In this document: positions 41,177 through 51,513 of the stretch, in pieces
Numbering within the stretch: position 1 is the first letter of the stretch
Layout of the letters: each line of letters begins with the position of its first letter
Source of the DNA: Bacteroidia bacterium
GTDB lineage: Bacteria; Bacteroidota; Bacteroidia; Chitinophagales; Chitinophagaceae
Assembly: GCA_030429205.1 (NCBI GenBank)
Contig: JAUICZ010000001.1
Span: 1,416,806 to 1,480,805, forward strand
DNA: 64,000 bases
Reading direction: 5' to 3'
The notes under the pieces: model-generated
Databases searched by the model: none
Told to the model about the DNA's origin: nothing
Seen by the model: the letters and a program-made list of their open reading frames with translations, nothing else
Translations under genes and position numbers: made by a program

Positions 41177-43522
41177 ATGGCTAAAAACCTGTTGATAGTT
41201 GAGTCTCCTGCGAAAGCAAAAACGATTGAGAAGATATTGGGTAGTGACTTTGAAGTAAAGTCTTGCTATGGGCACATACGTGATCTGGAGAAGGAGGATA
41301 TGGGCATTGATATTGCTAATAAATTTACTCCTAAATATAAGGTATCAGATGACAAGCAAAAGGTAGTAAAGGAGCTTAAATCGCTGGCGAAAAAATCTGA
41401 AGAAATTTGGTTAGCAACGGATGAGGACCGCGAAGGAGAAGCTATATCATGGCACCTTTGCGAAGTGTTGGGATTGGATCCTGCTACGACGAAAAGAATC
41501 GTCTTTCACGAGATTACTAAACCTGCGATTAAGAAAGCGGTAGAAAGTCCACGTACTGTAAACATGGACTTGGTAAATGCACAGCAGGCACGCAGAATAT
41601 TAGATAGGCTTGTAGGTTTTGAAATATCTCCTATTTTATGGCGTAAGATGAGTATGCACAACAACCTTTCTGCCGGTCGTGTGCAATCTGTTGCTGTTCG
41701 TTTAATTGCTGAACGTGAAAGAGAGATAAATAAATTTACTCCCAAAAGTAGTTTTAAGCTTGATGCTTATTTTACTGCTGATGATCTGAATAAGAAGTCG
41801 GTATCTTTTAAAGCAGAAAGTGGAGAAAAAATAGCAGATGGCGATAGTGCTAAATCTTTTTTGCAAGATTGTGTCGATGCATCGTATACTGTTGACGACG
41901 TACAGGTAAAGCCGGCTAAAAAATCTCCCGCTGCTCCATTTACAACATCTACATTGCAGCAAGAGGCCAGCCGTAAACTCGGTTATTCTGTTTCTAAAAC
42001 AATGTTGTTGGCACAAAGGCTGTATGAAAGTGGTCAGATAACCTACATGCGTACAGATAGTGTGAATTTATCTGATACCGCTATAGAAGGTATATCTAAT
42101 GAAATATCATCTCAATATGGTGATAAGTACCTGCAGGTTAGAAAGTATAAGAATAAGAACGAAAGTGCTCAGGAAGCTCACGAAGCTATCAGACCTACAG
42201 ATATGAGTGTTACCGAAACCGGTAATGCAGACGCTCAGCGTTTATATCAGTTAATATGGAAACGTACTATGGCATCGCAAATGGCAGATGCTCAATTAGA
42301 GCGTACCACTGCAAAAATCAAAATATCAACCAGAGATAGCGTTTTAACTGCAAAAGGTGAAGTGCTTCGTTTTGATGGTTTCTTGAAAGTATATACTGAA
42401 GGTAAAGACGATGAGGATGAAGAAGAAGATAATAGCGGTATGTTGCCTCCGCTGAAGGTAGGCATGGACTTACCTTTAAAAGAGATGGTTGCTACAGAGC
42501 GATTTACCCGTCCACAGCCAAGATATACAGAGGCATCTTTAGTAAAAAAACTAGAAGAGTTGGGTATCGGTCGCCCATCAACATACGCACCTACAATTAG
42601 TACTGTGCAGCAAAGAGGTTATGTTGAGAAGAGAGATAAAGAAGGTACTCCAAGAGCCTTTGCTGTATACACGCTAAAGAACAAAGAAATTGCTCAAAAG
42701 GAAGAGACTGAGAATACTGGTGCGGAAAGGAATAAGTTATTCCCTACAGATTTAGGGTTAGTTGTTACCGATTTCCTAAGTGAATACTTCACAAAAGTAA
42801 TGGACTACGGTTTTACAGCTAAAATAGAAGAGGAGTTTGATAGTATAGCAGAAGGTAAAGAGGTGTGGCACAAAATGATAGGTGGTTTTTACCACCCTTT
42901 CCATGAGCGTGTTGAGTATACCCTTGAGCATGCAGAGCGTGCAAAAGGAGAGCATCATTTAGGAACAGATCCTGAAAGTGGAAAGCCTGTTGTAGCTCGT
43001 TTAGGAAGGTATGGCCCGATGGTGCAGATAGGTAGCCAGGAAGATGAAGAAAAGCCACGCTTTGCTCGTTTACGGGCGAACCAGAGCATTGAAACAATAA
43101 CTTTTGATGAGGCGATGGAACTGTTCAAACTTCCTAGAAAGCTGGGTGTGTTCGAAGGAGAAGACGTTGTTGTAAACATTGGTAGGTTTGGCCCTTATGC
43201 ACAGCATATGGGTAAGTTTTATTCTTTGAAAAAAGACATGGACCCGTATAAGGTAGAGCTGGATGAAGTGGGGCCTTTAATAGTAGAAAAAAGAAAAGCG
43301 CAAGCTGAAAAGACCATTAAGATATTTGAAGAAGAAAAAATAAAAATACTTAAAGGTCCATATGGCCCTTACATAAAGAAAGGGCTACGAAACTATAAGT
43401 TGCCAAAAGAAAAGCACGAAACGGCAAAAGACATAACGCTGGAAGAAGCGAAAGCGATCATTGAGGAGATAAAAGCAAACCCTCCTAAAAAAGGTGGTAG
43501 AAAGAAAAAGAAAAAGTCGTAA
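41177..43522 (+). CDS. topA: DNA topoisomerase I
   Basis: The 781-residue protein has the Toprim region (LLIVESPAKAKTIEKILG, then ATDEDREGEAISWHL with acidic metal residues) and the type IA core with the active Tyr290 in GQITYMRTDS. C-terminal beta repeats of the topo_C type (DPESGKPVVARLGRYGPMVQ; VVNIGRFGPYAQ; ILKGPYGPYI) and a Lys-rich tail follow. The four-Cys zinc fingers of E. coli TopA are absent, as in many Bacteroidota. It relaxes negative supercoils. The transglutaminase-like gene follows after 18 bp. Confidence 0.95.
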   Translation: MAKNLLIVESPAKAKTIEKILGSDFEVKSCYGHIRDLEKEDMGIDIANKFTPKYKVSDDKQKVVKELKSLAKKSEEIWLATDEDREGEAISWHLCEVLGLDPATTKRIVFHEITKPAIKKAVESPRTVNMDLVNAQQARRILDRLVGFEISPILWRKMSMHNNLSAGRVQSVAVRLIAEREREINKFTPKSSFKLDAYFTADDLNKKSVSFKAESGEKIADGDSAKSFLQDCVDASYTVDDVQVKPAKKSPAAPFTTSTLQQEASRKLGYSVSKTMLLAQRLYESGQITYMRTDSVNLSDTAIEGISNEISSQYGDKYLQVRKYKNKNESAQEAHEAIRPTDMSVTETGNADAQRLYQLIWKRTMASQMADAQLERTTAKIKISTRDSVLTAKGEVLRFDGFLKVYTEGKDDEDEEEDNSGMLPPLKVGMDLPLKEMVATERFTRPQPRYTEASLVKKLEELGIGRPSTYAPTISTVQQRGYVEKRDKEGTPRAFAVYTLKNKEIAQKEETENTGAERNKLFPTDLGLVVTDFLSEYFTKVMDYGFTAKIEEEFDSIAEGKEVWHKMIGGFYHPFHERVEYTLEHAERAKGEHHLGTDPESGKPVVARLGRYGPMVQIGSQEDEEKPRFARLRANQSIETITFDEAMELFKLPRKLGVFEGEDVVVNIGRFGPYAQHMGKFYSLKKDMDPYKVELDEVGPLIVEKRKAQAEKTIKIFEEEKIKILKGPYGPYIKKGLRNYKLPKEKHETAKDITLEEAKAIIEEIKANPPKKGGRKKKKKS

Positions 43523-43540
43523 CTTAAATTAACAAGTGTT

Positions 43541-44452
43541 ATGCCGCGTGAAAAGGAAATATCGGCTCTGCTCAGGTTAATAGATGATCCTGATACAGAG
43601 GTGTTTGATACTGTTGCAGAAAAGTTGCTCAACTACGGCTCTGATATTATACCCAATTTAGAAGAGCTGTGGGAAGTGACAATAGACACAGATACGCAAG
43701 AGCGTATTGAGATGTTAATACATCGCGTGCATTTTCAAGATCTTCAAAAGGAATTTCTGGATTGGGCAGGAGAAGAAAAGCCCGATATTTTACGTGGTGC
43801 AATATTGGTGGGGAAATACCAATATCCTGATTTAAACGTTCCGTCAATCCTTACTCAATTCGACCAAATGCGACGCAATATCTGGTTGGAATTGAATAAT
43901 TATATGACACCATTGGAGACCGTAAATGTATTCAATAGTATCCTGTACAATTACTATAAGCTGAATGGTCATGAGTTGACAGAAAGAGACCCTAAGTACT
44001 TTTACATCAACCAGGTGTTAGAAAGCAAACAGGGAAATTCATATACCATAGGAATACTTTATCTTGCCTTGTGTGAGTTATTGGATATTCCTGTATTTGC
44101 CATCAACTTGCCGCGCCAGTTTGTATTTGGCTATATAGATACATTGCATCATTTCTTTAGTGTAGAAGAAGCTCCTGTGCAGCAAATGCAGTTCTTTATC
44201 GATCCGATGAACGGTATGGTGTACACACAGAAAGATGTAGATACTTACCTGAAGAAAATAAAAGCTACAGATAGAGAGTCTTATTTTAAGACGTTATCAA
44301 CTAAGCAGGTCATCTATAAAATGATGGAAGAGCTGGCTCTTTGTTATCAGTATAAAAAAGATGACGAAAAAGCAGAAGAGGTACAACAACTGATGGATAT
44401 AATTTCAGATAAACCTCTTGATGAGACCGGTGATGAAAGTTCGGATCTCTAA
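43541..44452 (+). CDS. Transglutaminase-like (SirB1-type) protein
   Basis: The 303-residue protein has a HEAT-like opening (ISALLRLIDDPDTEVFDTV) and a transglut_core2/SirB1-type region (about 120-240) with YTIGILYLALCELLDIPV and NLPRQFVFGYIDT. The C-terminal helical part (about 245-303) may be TPR-like. The reaction is unknown. It follows topA after 18 bp and is convergent with aroC, with a 4-bp overlap. Confidence 0.75.
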   Translation: MPREKEISALLRLIDDPDTEVFDTVAEKLLNYGSDIIPNLEELWEVTIDTDTQERIEMLIHRVHFQDLQKEFLDWAGEEKPDILRGAILVGKYQYPDLNVPSILTQFDQMRRNIWLELNNYMTPLETVNVFNSILYNYYKLNGHELTERDPKYFYINQVLESKQGNSYTIGILYLALCELLDIPVFAINLPRQFVFGYIDTLHHFFSVEEAPVQQMQFFIDPMNGMVYTQKDVDTYLKKIKATDRESYFKTLSTKQVIYKMMEELALCYQYKKDDEKAEEVQQLMDIISDKPLDETGDESSDL

Positions 44453-45429
44453 TTTCTTGTTTTTTCTATCAATAACAAATCTGTCAATGCTATAGCTGTA
44501 ATGGCTTCTGCAACTACAGGTACTCTAAGCGCAATGCAAAGGTCGTGTCTGCCTTTAACTGAAAAGCTTTCTACTGACTCAGTTTCTGTATTCCATGTTT
44601 GTTGCTTTTGAGGTGTGCTGCTGGTAGGTTTAACTGCTAACCTGAACACCAACTCGTTTCCGTTGCTGATACCACCATTAATGCCTCCCGCGTTATTGGA
44701 GTCAGTTGTTCCCTGTTCATCGATAAAGGAATCGTTGTGCTGACTCCCTGTCATTTTAGTAGCAGTGAAACCACTACCAAACTCTATACCTTTTATTGCA
44801 GGTATAGCAAATGCAAGGTGACTGATGGTTGATTCTATCGAATCAAAAAAAGGTTCGCCTAAGCCAATTTGTATGTTGTTAGCTTTACACTCAATAATAC
44901 CTCCAATACTGTCTTGTTGTTGAACTGCCTGTTCTATAGCTTCTTCAATATTACTATTGCCTCCGGCCTCTATCAATACCGCTTTTATGTCTATATTTCC
45001 AATTGCTTTCTTGGCGATAACTCCAGCTGCAACAAGTGCGATAGTCAGCCGGCCTGAGGAGTGCCCACCACCACGATAATCGTTAAACCCTTTGTGCTTT
45101 TTATCCAGCACAAAGTCTGCATGTCCCGGCCTGGGGGTTTTTCTTAGTGCTTCATAGTCTTTTGATATAGTGTTGCTGTTGCGGAACAATATTGTTATCG
45201 GGCTGCCGGTAGTGTGGTCATTGAATACGCCACTAATTATCTCAGGTGCATCCTCCTCTTTACGAGGGGTTGTACCTTTTGCTCCTGCTTTACGTCTTTC
45301 CAGATCAGTATTAAAATCTTGTTGGCTAACAGGTATGCCGGCAGGGCAGCCATCAATGGTTACGCCTACGGCAACACCATGAGATTCGCCAAAAACACTT
45401 ACTCTGAATATACGTCCAAAACTGTTCAT
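44449..45429 (-). CDS. aroC: Chorismate synthase
   Basis: The 326-residue protein carries the family motifs: FGRIFRVSVFGESHGVAVGV at the start, then RRKAGAKGTTPRKEED, RPGHADFVLDKKHKGFNDYR, and the C-terminal FSVKGRHDLCIALRVPVVAEA. It removes phosphate from EPSP to make chorismate, using reduced FMN, in the cytosol. It is about 30 residues shorter than most bacterial AroC. Last gene of aroB-aroA-aroC; its start overlaps the aroA stop by 4 bp. Confidence 0.95.
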   Translation of the reverse strand: MNSFGRIFRVSVFGESHGVAVGVTIDGCPAGIPVSQQDFNTDLERRKAGAKGTTPRKEEDAPEIISGVFNDHTTGSPITILFRNSNTISKDYEALRKTPRPGHADFVLDKKHKGFNDYRGGGHSSGRLTIALVAAGVIAKKAIGNIDIKAVLIEAGGNSNIEEAIEQAVQQQDSIGGIIECKANNIQIGLGEPFFDSIESTISHLAFAIPAIKGIEFGSGFTATKMTGSQHNDSFIDEQGTTDSNNAGGINGGISNGNELVFRLAVKPTSSTPQKQQTWNTETESVESFSVKGRHDLCIALRVPVVAEAITAIALTDLLLIEKTRN

Positions 45430-46697
45430 AATTGCTCAATATCTGCACCTAGTAAAGATAAATGTGCGAAAAAATCGGGATAAGATTTATTTACTGCATC
45501 CGCTCCATTTATTGTTACAGTACCATTTGCTATCAACCCGCCAATTGCTGCTGCCATTACTATACGATGGTCGTTACAGCTATCAATAGTAGCGGCCTGC
45601 AATACTTTTCTTCCTGTTATCTTTAATTCGTTGTCTTTATGTTGATGCTCTACTCCAAACTCTTTCAACATACTGCTAATGCTTTCCAATCGGTTACTTT
45701 CTTTATGTATCAACCTGTTAGTGCCAATAATAGTACTCGTGCCATCACAAACAGCTGCCAATATACTTAGTACTGGAAATAGATCGGGGCAGTTTGTTGC
45801 ATCAAAAGAAAAAGCTTTAAGTGCTTCTTTTTGAACAGTTACAGAATAATCACTAACATCAAGCTTTGTGCCAACTTGGGCCAGTACATCTAAAACTGCT
45901 TTGTCTGCCTGTAATGAATCTTTTAGAATATTCTCTATCGTTATGTTTTTGGTAATTGCTCCTGCAACGAGAAGAGTAGCTGCAGCACTCCAGTCATTTT
46001 CTATGTGGTAATAGATATTTGATGTTTCTGTTTCTTCTGAAGGTATTACAGTAAAGCTTTTGTAATTGGTGTTAGTAATATTCTTGTTGAAATATGAGAG
46101 TGTTTGTATCGTAAGATCAATGTAAGGCAGGCTAACTGGATCTTTTACTTCTATAGTCGCTTCTTTCTCTGCGGTAAATGTATATGCTAACAACAGACCG
46201 CTCAAAAACTGAGAGCTCAGGCTGCCGTCAACTACAATGTTTTCAGGCTGTAATTGTCCTTTTATTGTTATGGGTAAACAACCATTATTAGGTGCTACTA
46301 CTAATCCTAATTCTGACAGCGTTTCAATATGGTCTTGCATAGGACGATTCAATAAACTGCCTTGACCTGTTACTTTGAGTTCTGTTTTTGTAATAGCTGC
46401 AATCGGAATGAATAATCTAGCAGCTAAACCACTTTCATTGCAATCGATCTCGTTTCCTATTGGTGCAATACCCTCACTTGTTATTACTATTGTATCATCG
46501 TTTATGCAATCTGCTTTTGCGCCTAATGCTTGTACTATATTTAGTGCTGCAACTTCATCAGCAGAACTGCCTGCATTTTGTATGATTGTTTTTCCTTTGT
46601 GCAACAATGCGGCAGCGTATACACGTTGTGTAATGCTTTTCGATGGAGGTGGAGTAATAGTTCCATTTATTTTACCGGGGTTAATAGTTGCTTTCAT
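45426..46697 (-). CDS. aroA: 3-phosphoshikimate 1-carboxyvinyltransferase (EPSP synthase)
   Basis: The 423-residue protein has the EPSP synthase fold with PPPSKSITQRVYAAALL at the N-terminus, NESGLAARLFIPIA and IKEGGSDR-like SLSSQFLSGLLL. DHRIVMAAAIGGLIA is near the C-terminus. It joins shikimate-3-phosphate and phosphoenolpyruvate. Length is typical. The stop overlaps the aroC start by 4 bp and its start overlaps aroB by 17 bp, so the three form a translationally coupled operon. Confidence 0.95.
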   Translation of the reverse strand: MKATINPGKINGTITPPPSKSITQRVYAAALLHKGKTIIQNAGSSADEVAALNIVQALGAKADCINDDTIVITSEGIAPIGNEIDCNESGLAARLFIPIAAITKTELKVTGQGSLLNRPMQDHIETLSELGLVVAPNNGCLPITIKGQLQPENIVVDGSLSSQFLSGLLLAYTFTAEKEATIEVKDPVSLPYIDLTIQTLSYFNKNITNTNYKSFTVIPSEETETSNIYYHIENDWSAAATLLVAGAITKNITIENILKDSLQADKAVLDVLAQVGTKLDVSDYSVTVQKEALKAFSFDATNCPDLFPVLSILAAVCDGTSTIIGTNRLIHKESNRLESISSMLKEFGVEHQHKDNELKITGRKVLQAATIDSCNDHRIVMAAAIGGLIANGTVTINGADAVNKSYPDFFAHLSLLGADIEQL

Positions 46698-47721
46698 TTA
46701 TAAATATTTCAATCGCAGCTTTTATTTCTTTTATAGATGTATTCTTGATAGTGGATTTGCCTATTGTATTCAATAGTACAAAGTCTATACCATCGTTATT
46801 ACGTTTTTTATCCATGGTAATCACTTCTATCGTCTGGTCAATATCACAATTAACTTCAGTAGGTAGGTTGTAGTTGCCTAAAGTATGTTTCAGTTTGTGG
46901 TAAACATCCTTTGTAAGTCCTATACTTTGCGATAAGGCACATGCTACTAGCATCCCTAAACCCACAGCCTGGCCATGTGGTATTCTGGCAATAGTTTCAA
47001 AAGCATGACCCGCGGTATGTCCAAAGTTTAAGATCTTTCGTTTGCCATGCTCATGCTCGTCTGTTAATACTATTTTGTTTTTCCAGTCCACACATTTGCT
47101 GATTAGCGACGCCAATGCCGCATTATTTTTTTTATAGTATTCAATGTTGCGATCATGAAGTTCATTGAATAAGCCTTGGTCAAACAAACATGCGTATTTT
47201 ATGATCTCAGCAAAACCATTACTCCATTCATCGTCGGGTAGTGTATCTAAAAAGTTGCGGTCGAATAAAATAAAAGAGGGTTGGCTAATTGTGCCAATAA
47301 GGTTTTTCTGCAGTTGGTAATTAATACCGTTCTTACCTCCTATTGCAGCGTCAACCATGCCTAGCAGAGAGGTGGGCGCAAACCCAAAGTTGATACCTCG
47401 CATGTAGGTTGATGCTACATAACCCGTAATATCTGTTACCATTCCACCGCCAACACCTAATAAAAAGCTTTTTCTGTGTACCTCATGTTTCAGGAGCTGG
47501 TCGATTATATAGTGAACTGTTTCAGTATTTTTACTCTGCTCTCCTGCTTTGATTTCAATAACGGCTTTGTATTCCTGAAACTTGCTGGCGTAAAAAGCAG
47601 CTATGTTTTTATCTGTTATGATGATGGTATCTTTAGGAGAGCATAGTTCTATAGCACTGTTAAAAGCCGTGTTCAACAAATATTGAATATTGCCTTGAGG
47701 GAATGATACTGAATAGTGCAT
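46681..47721 (-). CDS. aroB: 3-dehydroquinate synthase
   Basis: The 346-residue protein has the NAD loop GVGGGMVTDITGYVASTYMRG, the metal-ligand segment NFGHTAGHAFETIARIPHGQ and the lysine-rich MDKKRNNDGIDFVLL. It makes 3-dehydroquinate from DAHP with NAD and a divalent metal. First gene of aroB-aroA-aroC. Divergent from mnmA at 47854, with the two promoters in the 132-bp gap. Confidence 0.95.
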   Translation of the reverse strand: MHYSVSFPQGNIQYLLNTAFNSAIELCSPKDTIIITDKNIAAFYASKFQEYKAVIEIKAGEQSKNTETVHYIIDQLLKHEVHRKSFLLGVGGGMVTDITGYVASTYMRGINFGFAPTSLLGMVDAAIGGKNGINYQLQKNLIGTISQPSFILFDRNFLDTLPDDEWSNGFAEIIKYACLFDQGLFNELHDRNIEYYKKNNAALASLISKCVDWKNKIVLTDEHEHGKRKILNFGHTAGHAFETIARIPHGQAVGLGMLVACALSQSIGLTKDVYHKLKHTLGNYNLPTEVNCDIDQTIEVITMDKKRNNDGIDFVLLNTIGKSTIKNTSIKEIKAAIEIFINESNY

Positions 47722-47825
47722 AGGGTAAAGTTAGTCTAAACACAACAAAGACAGGTTATTATACAAGACAATAAGGCAGTATCAAATATCTATATGACTC
47801 AAATGGTCATGAAGTATGTTATTTG

Positions 47826-47833
47826 TAACTTTG
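47826..47833 (+). promoter_or_regulatory. -7 promoter element of mnmA
   Basis: TAACTTTG, an exact TAnnTTTG match, 20 bp before the mnmA ATG. Confidence 0.5.
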
Positions 47834-47853
47834 CACCCTTGTAATAAATAGTA

Positions 47854-48951
47854 ATGAGTAGAAACGGTAGAGTATTGGTAGCGATGAGCGGTGGTATTGA
47901 CAGTACCATTAGTGCATTAATGCTTCATAATCAAGGCTATGAGGTAGTAGGTATTACTATGAAGACATGGGACTATGCAACGTCTGGTAGTACCGGTAAA
48001 GAAACAGGGTGTTGTAATCTGGATTCTTTTAATGATGCTCGTCAGGCGGCGGTAGATCATGGTTTCCCTCATTATGTATTAGATATCAGAGAAGAGTTTG
48101 GAGACCATGTAATTACCAACTTTGTAGAAGAGTACATGGCAGGCAGAACGCCCAATCCGTGTGTATTATGTAATACACATATTAAATGGTCAGCGCTATT
48201 AAAGCGTGCAGATGCATTGGATTGTGAGTTTATCGCTACAGGTCATTATGTGAAAGTGAGAGAGGAGAATGAGCGATATGTATTATCTCGTGCCAAAGAC
48301 CTTACCAAAGACCAAAGCTATGTATTGTGGGGACTGGACCAGGATTGCCTGAGCAGAAGTATATATCCATTAGGAGGGTATTTGAAGACTGAAGTGCGTC
48401 AGATAGCTCTGGATATGGGGTATGAAGAACTCTCTAAAAAAGCAGAGAGTTACGAAATATGCTTCGTGCCCGATAATAACTATCGTGGTTTTCTGAAAAG
48501 AAATGATCCTACATTAGAGACAGCAGTTGCCGGTGGTGACTTTGTTTTGGCGAATGGAGAAAAGGTGGGTGAACATGCAGGATATCCGTTTTATACAATC
48601 GGGCAACGTAAAGGCTTGGGTATTGCTTTGGGTAAACCTATGTTTGTTACCAAGATTATACCTGAAACCAATACAGTTGTACTAGGTGAAGCTGATGAGT
48701 TAAAACAAAGCAAAATGCTGGTTGGTGGCTTGAATATGATCAAATATGACGGTATAAAAGACGGTACGGAAGCCATTACCAAGATCCGTTATAAAGATGC
48801 GGGTAGCCAAAGCACTTTACATACGAAAGAAGATAAAGTAGAAGTTACTTTTGATCATTCTGTAAATAGTATAGCTCCTGGTCAATCGGCAGTGTTTTAT
48901 GAAGGAGAAGATGTACTGGGAGGGGGGATCATACAGCTTGGATATGATTGA
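47854..48951 (+). CDS. mnmA: tRNA 2-thiouridylase MnmA
   Basis: The 365-residue protein has the PP-loop SGGIDS (12-17), the first active Cys103 in NPCVLCN and the second Cys203 in SYEICFVPD. The central IPxLxLGxxxGQRKGLGIALG-like region and a beta-barrel C-terminal domain complete it. It thiolates U34 of Lys, Glu and Gln tRNAs using ATP and a sulfur relay. Length matches the family. Its promoter (47826) is divergent from aroB. A lipoprotein gene follows. Confidence 0.95.
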   Translation: MSRNGRVLVAMSGGIDSTISALMLHNQGYEVVGITMKTWDYATSGSTGKETGCCNLDSFNDARQAAVDHGFPHYVLDIREEFGDHVITNFVEEYMAGRTPNPCVLCNTHIKWSALLKRADALDCEFIATGHYVKVREENERYVLSRAKDLTKDQSYVLWGLDQDCLSRSIYPLGGYLKTEVRQIALDMGYEELSKKAESYEICFVPDNNYRGFLKRNDPTLETAVAGGDFVLANGEKVGEHAGYPFYTIGQRKGLGIALGKPMFVTKIIPETNTVVLGEADELKQSKMLVGGLNMIKYDGIKDGTEAITKIRYKDAGSQSTLHTKEDKVEVTFDHSVNSIAPGQSAVFYEGEDVLGGGIIQLGYD

Positions 48952-49074
48952 TAAGCGGCTCTATATCAGTAAAATGTAATATAAAGGCGTATTTTCCACG
49001 ATTAACAGCCTCGAAAATATTAACTTTTCGTTTCTTTGGTTATATTTACGGTAGTAACTGTATATGTTTTTGTT

Positions 49075-49812
49075 ATGATCAAAAAGTCGTTGCCTTTTTT
49101 GGTATTGGCAGTTGTTTTGACTGTTGCAGTGTTTTCTTGTAAGAAAGCTGATGATATTCCTGCACCTCCGCAGGCAGAACAAGAGTATTTCCCTCTTGAG
49201 AAAGGTAAATGGGTAATATATGATGTAGATTCTACAATCTGGGATGATACTTTCTGTATTAAACGTTTCTACCATTATCAGATCATGCACATGGTAGTAG
49301 ATACTTTCAGTGATGATATAGGCAGATTATCATACAGGATTGAAACACGTATACGCAAACAGCCTGAAGAGGAGTGGCAAAGACAAACTACTTTTTATGC
49401 AACAAATACCAAAACAGAGCTTGAAGTTGTACGCGACCAGTTGAGGTTTATAAAACTAGTTTTCCCGATTGTTAGCGGAGGTTTATGGGAAGGTAATAAC
49501 TATATACTTACCGACGATCCGGAACTATCTTTCTATAAGAACTGGCAGTACAAATACACAAATGTAGAAGAGCCTTTCAATACAAACTTCAAGGTGTTTG
49601 ATAAGACGATCACTGTAAGAGCTATCGATCAGTCTATCAGTGATCCTGAATTGTTTGAAAACGCACCTGCGTCTAGAACAAAAAGTGTTGAAACCTATGC
49701 ATCCGGCGTAGGTATGGTATATCGTGAATATATCAGATGGACTTACGACCCTAGTACTACCAGATGCCGTAAAGGTATAGGTGTAGTTATGCGTGCCGTA
49801 GACCATAACTGA
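49075..49812 (+). CDS. Hypothetical lipoprotein (245 aa)
   Basis: The ATG at 49075 gives a lipoprotein signal with Cys22 (VLTVAVFSC) and a Lys-rich start; a TTG at 49036 is less likely. The mature part (KADDIPAPPQAEQEYFPLEK) continues as a beta-rich domain with aromatic residues and no catalytic motif. It likely sits in the outer membrane facing the periplasm. Followed after 21 bp by the subtilase gene on the same strand, so the two may be co-transcribed. Function unknown. Confidence 0.75.
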   Translation: MIKKSLPFLVLAVVLTVAVFSCKKADDIPAPPQAEQEYFPLEKGKWVIYDVDSTIWDDTFCIKRFYHYQIMHMVVDTFSDDIGRLSYRIETRIRKQPEEEWQRQTTFYATNTKTELEVVRDQLRFIKLVFPIVSGGLWEGNNYILTDDPELSFYKNWQYKYTNVEEPFNTNFKVFDKTITVRAIDQSISDPELFENAPASRTKSVETYASGVGMVYREYIRWTYDPSTTRCRKGIGVVMRAVDHN

Positions 49813-49833
49813 TAATAAAATCATACAAAAGGT

Positions 49834-51513
49834 ATGGGCAGGGGACTGGTATTGTGTTTTGTAGGATTACTCATTTTTTCAACATCGGCATTTGCGCAAC
49901 CGCAATATGGATTTCGTATTAGTTTTACGGACAAGGGCGGCACTACGCAAAGTTTATCTAACCCGCTGGGTTTCCTTTCTCAACGAGCAATAGACAGACG
50001 TACTAAATTCAATATAGCTATTGATAGTACAGATTTGCCTGTATCGCCCGCGTACATGGATAGTGTATTAACGCTAACGTCTGGCAAATTACATATGACA
50101 TCAAAGTGGTATAATTATACTGTTTTGTTGCTCAACGATTCATCGAAGATATTGACCTTGCAGGCCAAGCCCTACATAAAAAGTATTGAGTACATCGCTT
50201 ACTATCAATCTGGGTTGCATAAACCATCTAAGAACAGTAAAACAAATACGGGAACATCGGGTACGTATCAATTGCCACTAAAAACAACCGGCTCAGCAGC
50301 ATACTATGGTGATAGCTATAATCAAACTGTATTGGTAAATGGTGACTATCTGCATGACATAGGTCGTAAAGGTGAAGGGGTATTGATAGCCGTTTTAGAT
50401 GAAGGTTTTGATGCGGTAAACACAGCGCCTGCTTTTGACAGTATGTATAATAGTGGTAGGTTAAAAGACCAGTATAATTTTGTGCAAGCAAGTACAAATG
50501 TGTTCACTTTAGGGTTGCATGGCACAACCTCTTTATCAACAATGGCGGGTAACCTGCCCGGAACTTACGTAGGTACGGCACCTTATGCAGATTACGCTTT
50601 GTACAATACAGAGATACCCGGTTCTGAGCAAGTGATAGAGATGGATAATGTAGTTGCAGCGTCAGAAAGGGCAGATAGTGTAGGTGCTGATATCATCACC
50701 ATATCGTTAGGATACGACAGGTTTAATTTACCAACAAACTTTTCATTGACATATGCTGATATAGATGGTAAAACAACTATTGCAGCACAGGCCGCTAATA
50801 CAGCTACATCAAAAGGTATATTGTTTGTAGCTTCTGCCGGCAACGAAGGTGGTGGCAGTTGGAATTATATATTGACTCCCGGGGATGCAGATAGTGCTAT
50901 CACAGTGGGTAACGTAGGTTTAGATAAAGTACCTGCTGGTAACAGTGGATATGGACCCAACTCTGCAGGGCATGTAAAGCCTAATGTTTGTATGTCTGGC
51001 CAGCCGGCTGTAGTTATGCGCAACGGACCCAACCCTGTATTTAGTAGTGGTACTTCTTCTGCAACACCCCAATTGGCCGGGTGGGCCGCTTGCCTAATGC
51101 AGTCGTCAAAAAACTATACCCCATACCAAATAAGGAAGGCTATAGAACAAAGCGCACATGTGTATAATAATCCCGGAGTGCAACTGGGATATGGTGTGCC
51201 AAACTTTCACTATGCACTACAGTTGCTAGGGGTGGAAGAAGTAGTTACAGACTTGAACAAAACAAACTGGGTGAATGTAAGCCCCAACCCTGTGATAGAA
51301 AATTTAACTATGCAGGTGTATGGAGATACTAACGGCTCTCTGGATATCTTGGTGACAGATGTTAGTGGTAGGGTTGTTCACAGCAGTGGTAGGTCTATAA
51401 CAACAGGTGTACAATCAATAGATATAAAAGCAGCATCCTGGTCTACGGGCGTGTATTTTATAAAAGCCAGAATAAAAGACCAAGAAAGAGTGATTAAAGT
51501 GCTTAAGCTTTAA
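49834..51513 (+). CDS. Subtilisin-like serine protease with T9SS sorting domain
   Basis: The 559-residue protein has a signal peptide (ends AFAQ, about 22) and a subtilase catalytic domain with Asp189 (VLIAVLDEGFD), His229 (LHGTTSLSTMAG) and Ser408 in GTSSATP. The C-terminal 80 residues are a T9SS domain (VNVSPNPVIENLTMQVYG, then SWSTGVYFIKARIKDQ). It would be secreted to the surface and digest protein. The His motif, LHGTTSL instead of HGTHVA, is a small departure. Convergent with the rRNA methyltransferase gene, with a 4-bp overlap. Confidence 0.9.
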   Translation: MGRGLVLCFVGLLIFSTSAFAQPQYGFRISFTDKGGTTQSLSNPLGFLSQRAIDRRTKFNIAIDSTDLPVSPAYMDSVLTLTSGKLHMTSKWYNYTVLLLNDSSKILTLQAKPYIKSIEYIAYYQSGLHKPSKNSKTNTGTSGTYQLPLKTTGSAAYYGDSYNQTVLVNGDYLHDIGRKGEGVLIAVLDEGFDAVNTAPAFDSMYNSGRLKDQYNFVQASTNVFTLGLHGTTSLSTMAGNLPGTYVGTAPYADYALYNTEIPGSEQVIEMDNVVAASERADSVGADIITISLGYDRFNLPTNFSLTYADIDGKTTIAAQAANTATSKGILFVASAGNEGGGSWNYILTPGDADSAITVGNVGLDKVPAGNSGYGPNSAGHVKPNVCMSGQPAVVMRNGPNPVFSSGTSSATPQLAGWAACLMQSSKNYTPYQIRKAIEQSAHVYNNPGVQLGYGVPNFHYALQLLGVEEVVTDLNKTNWVNVSPNPVIENLTMQVYGDTNGSLDILVTDVSGRVVHSSGRSITTGVQSIDIKAASWSTGVYFIKARIKDQERVIKVLKL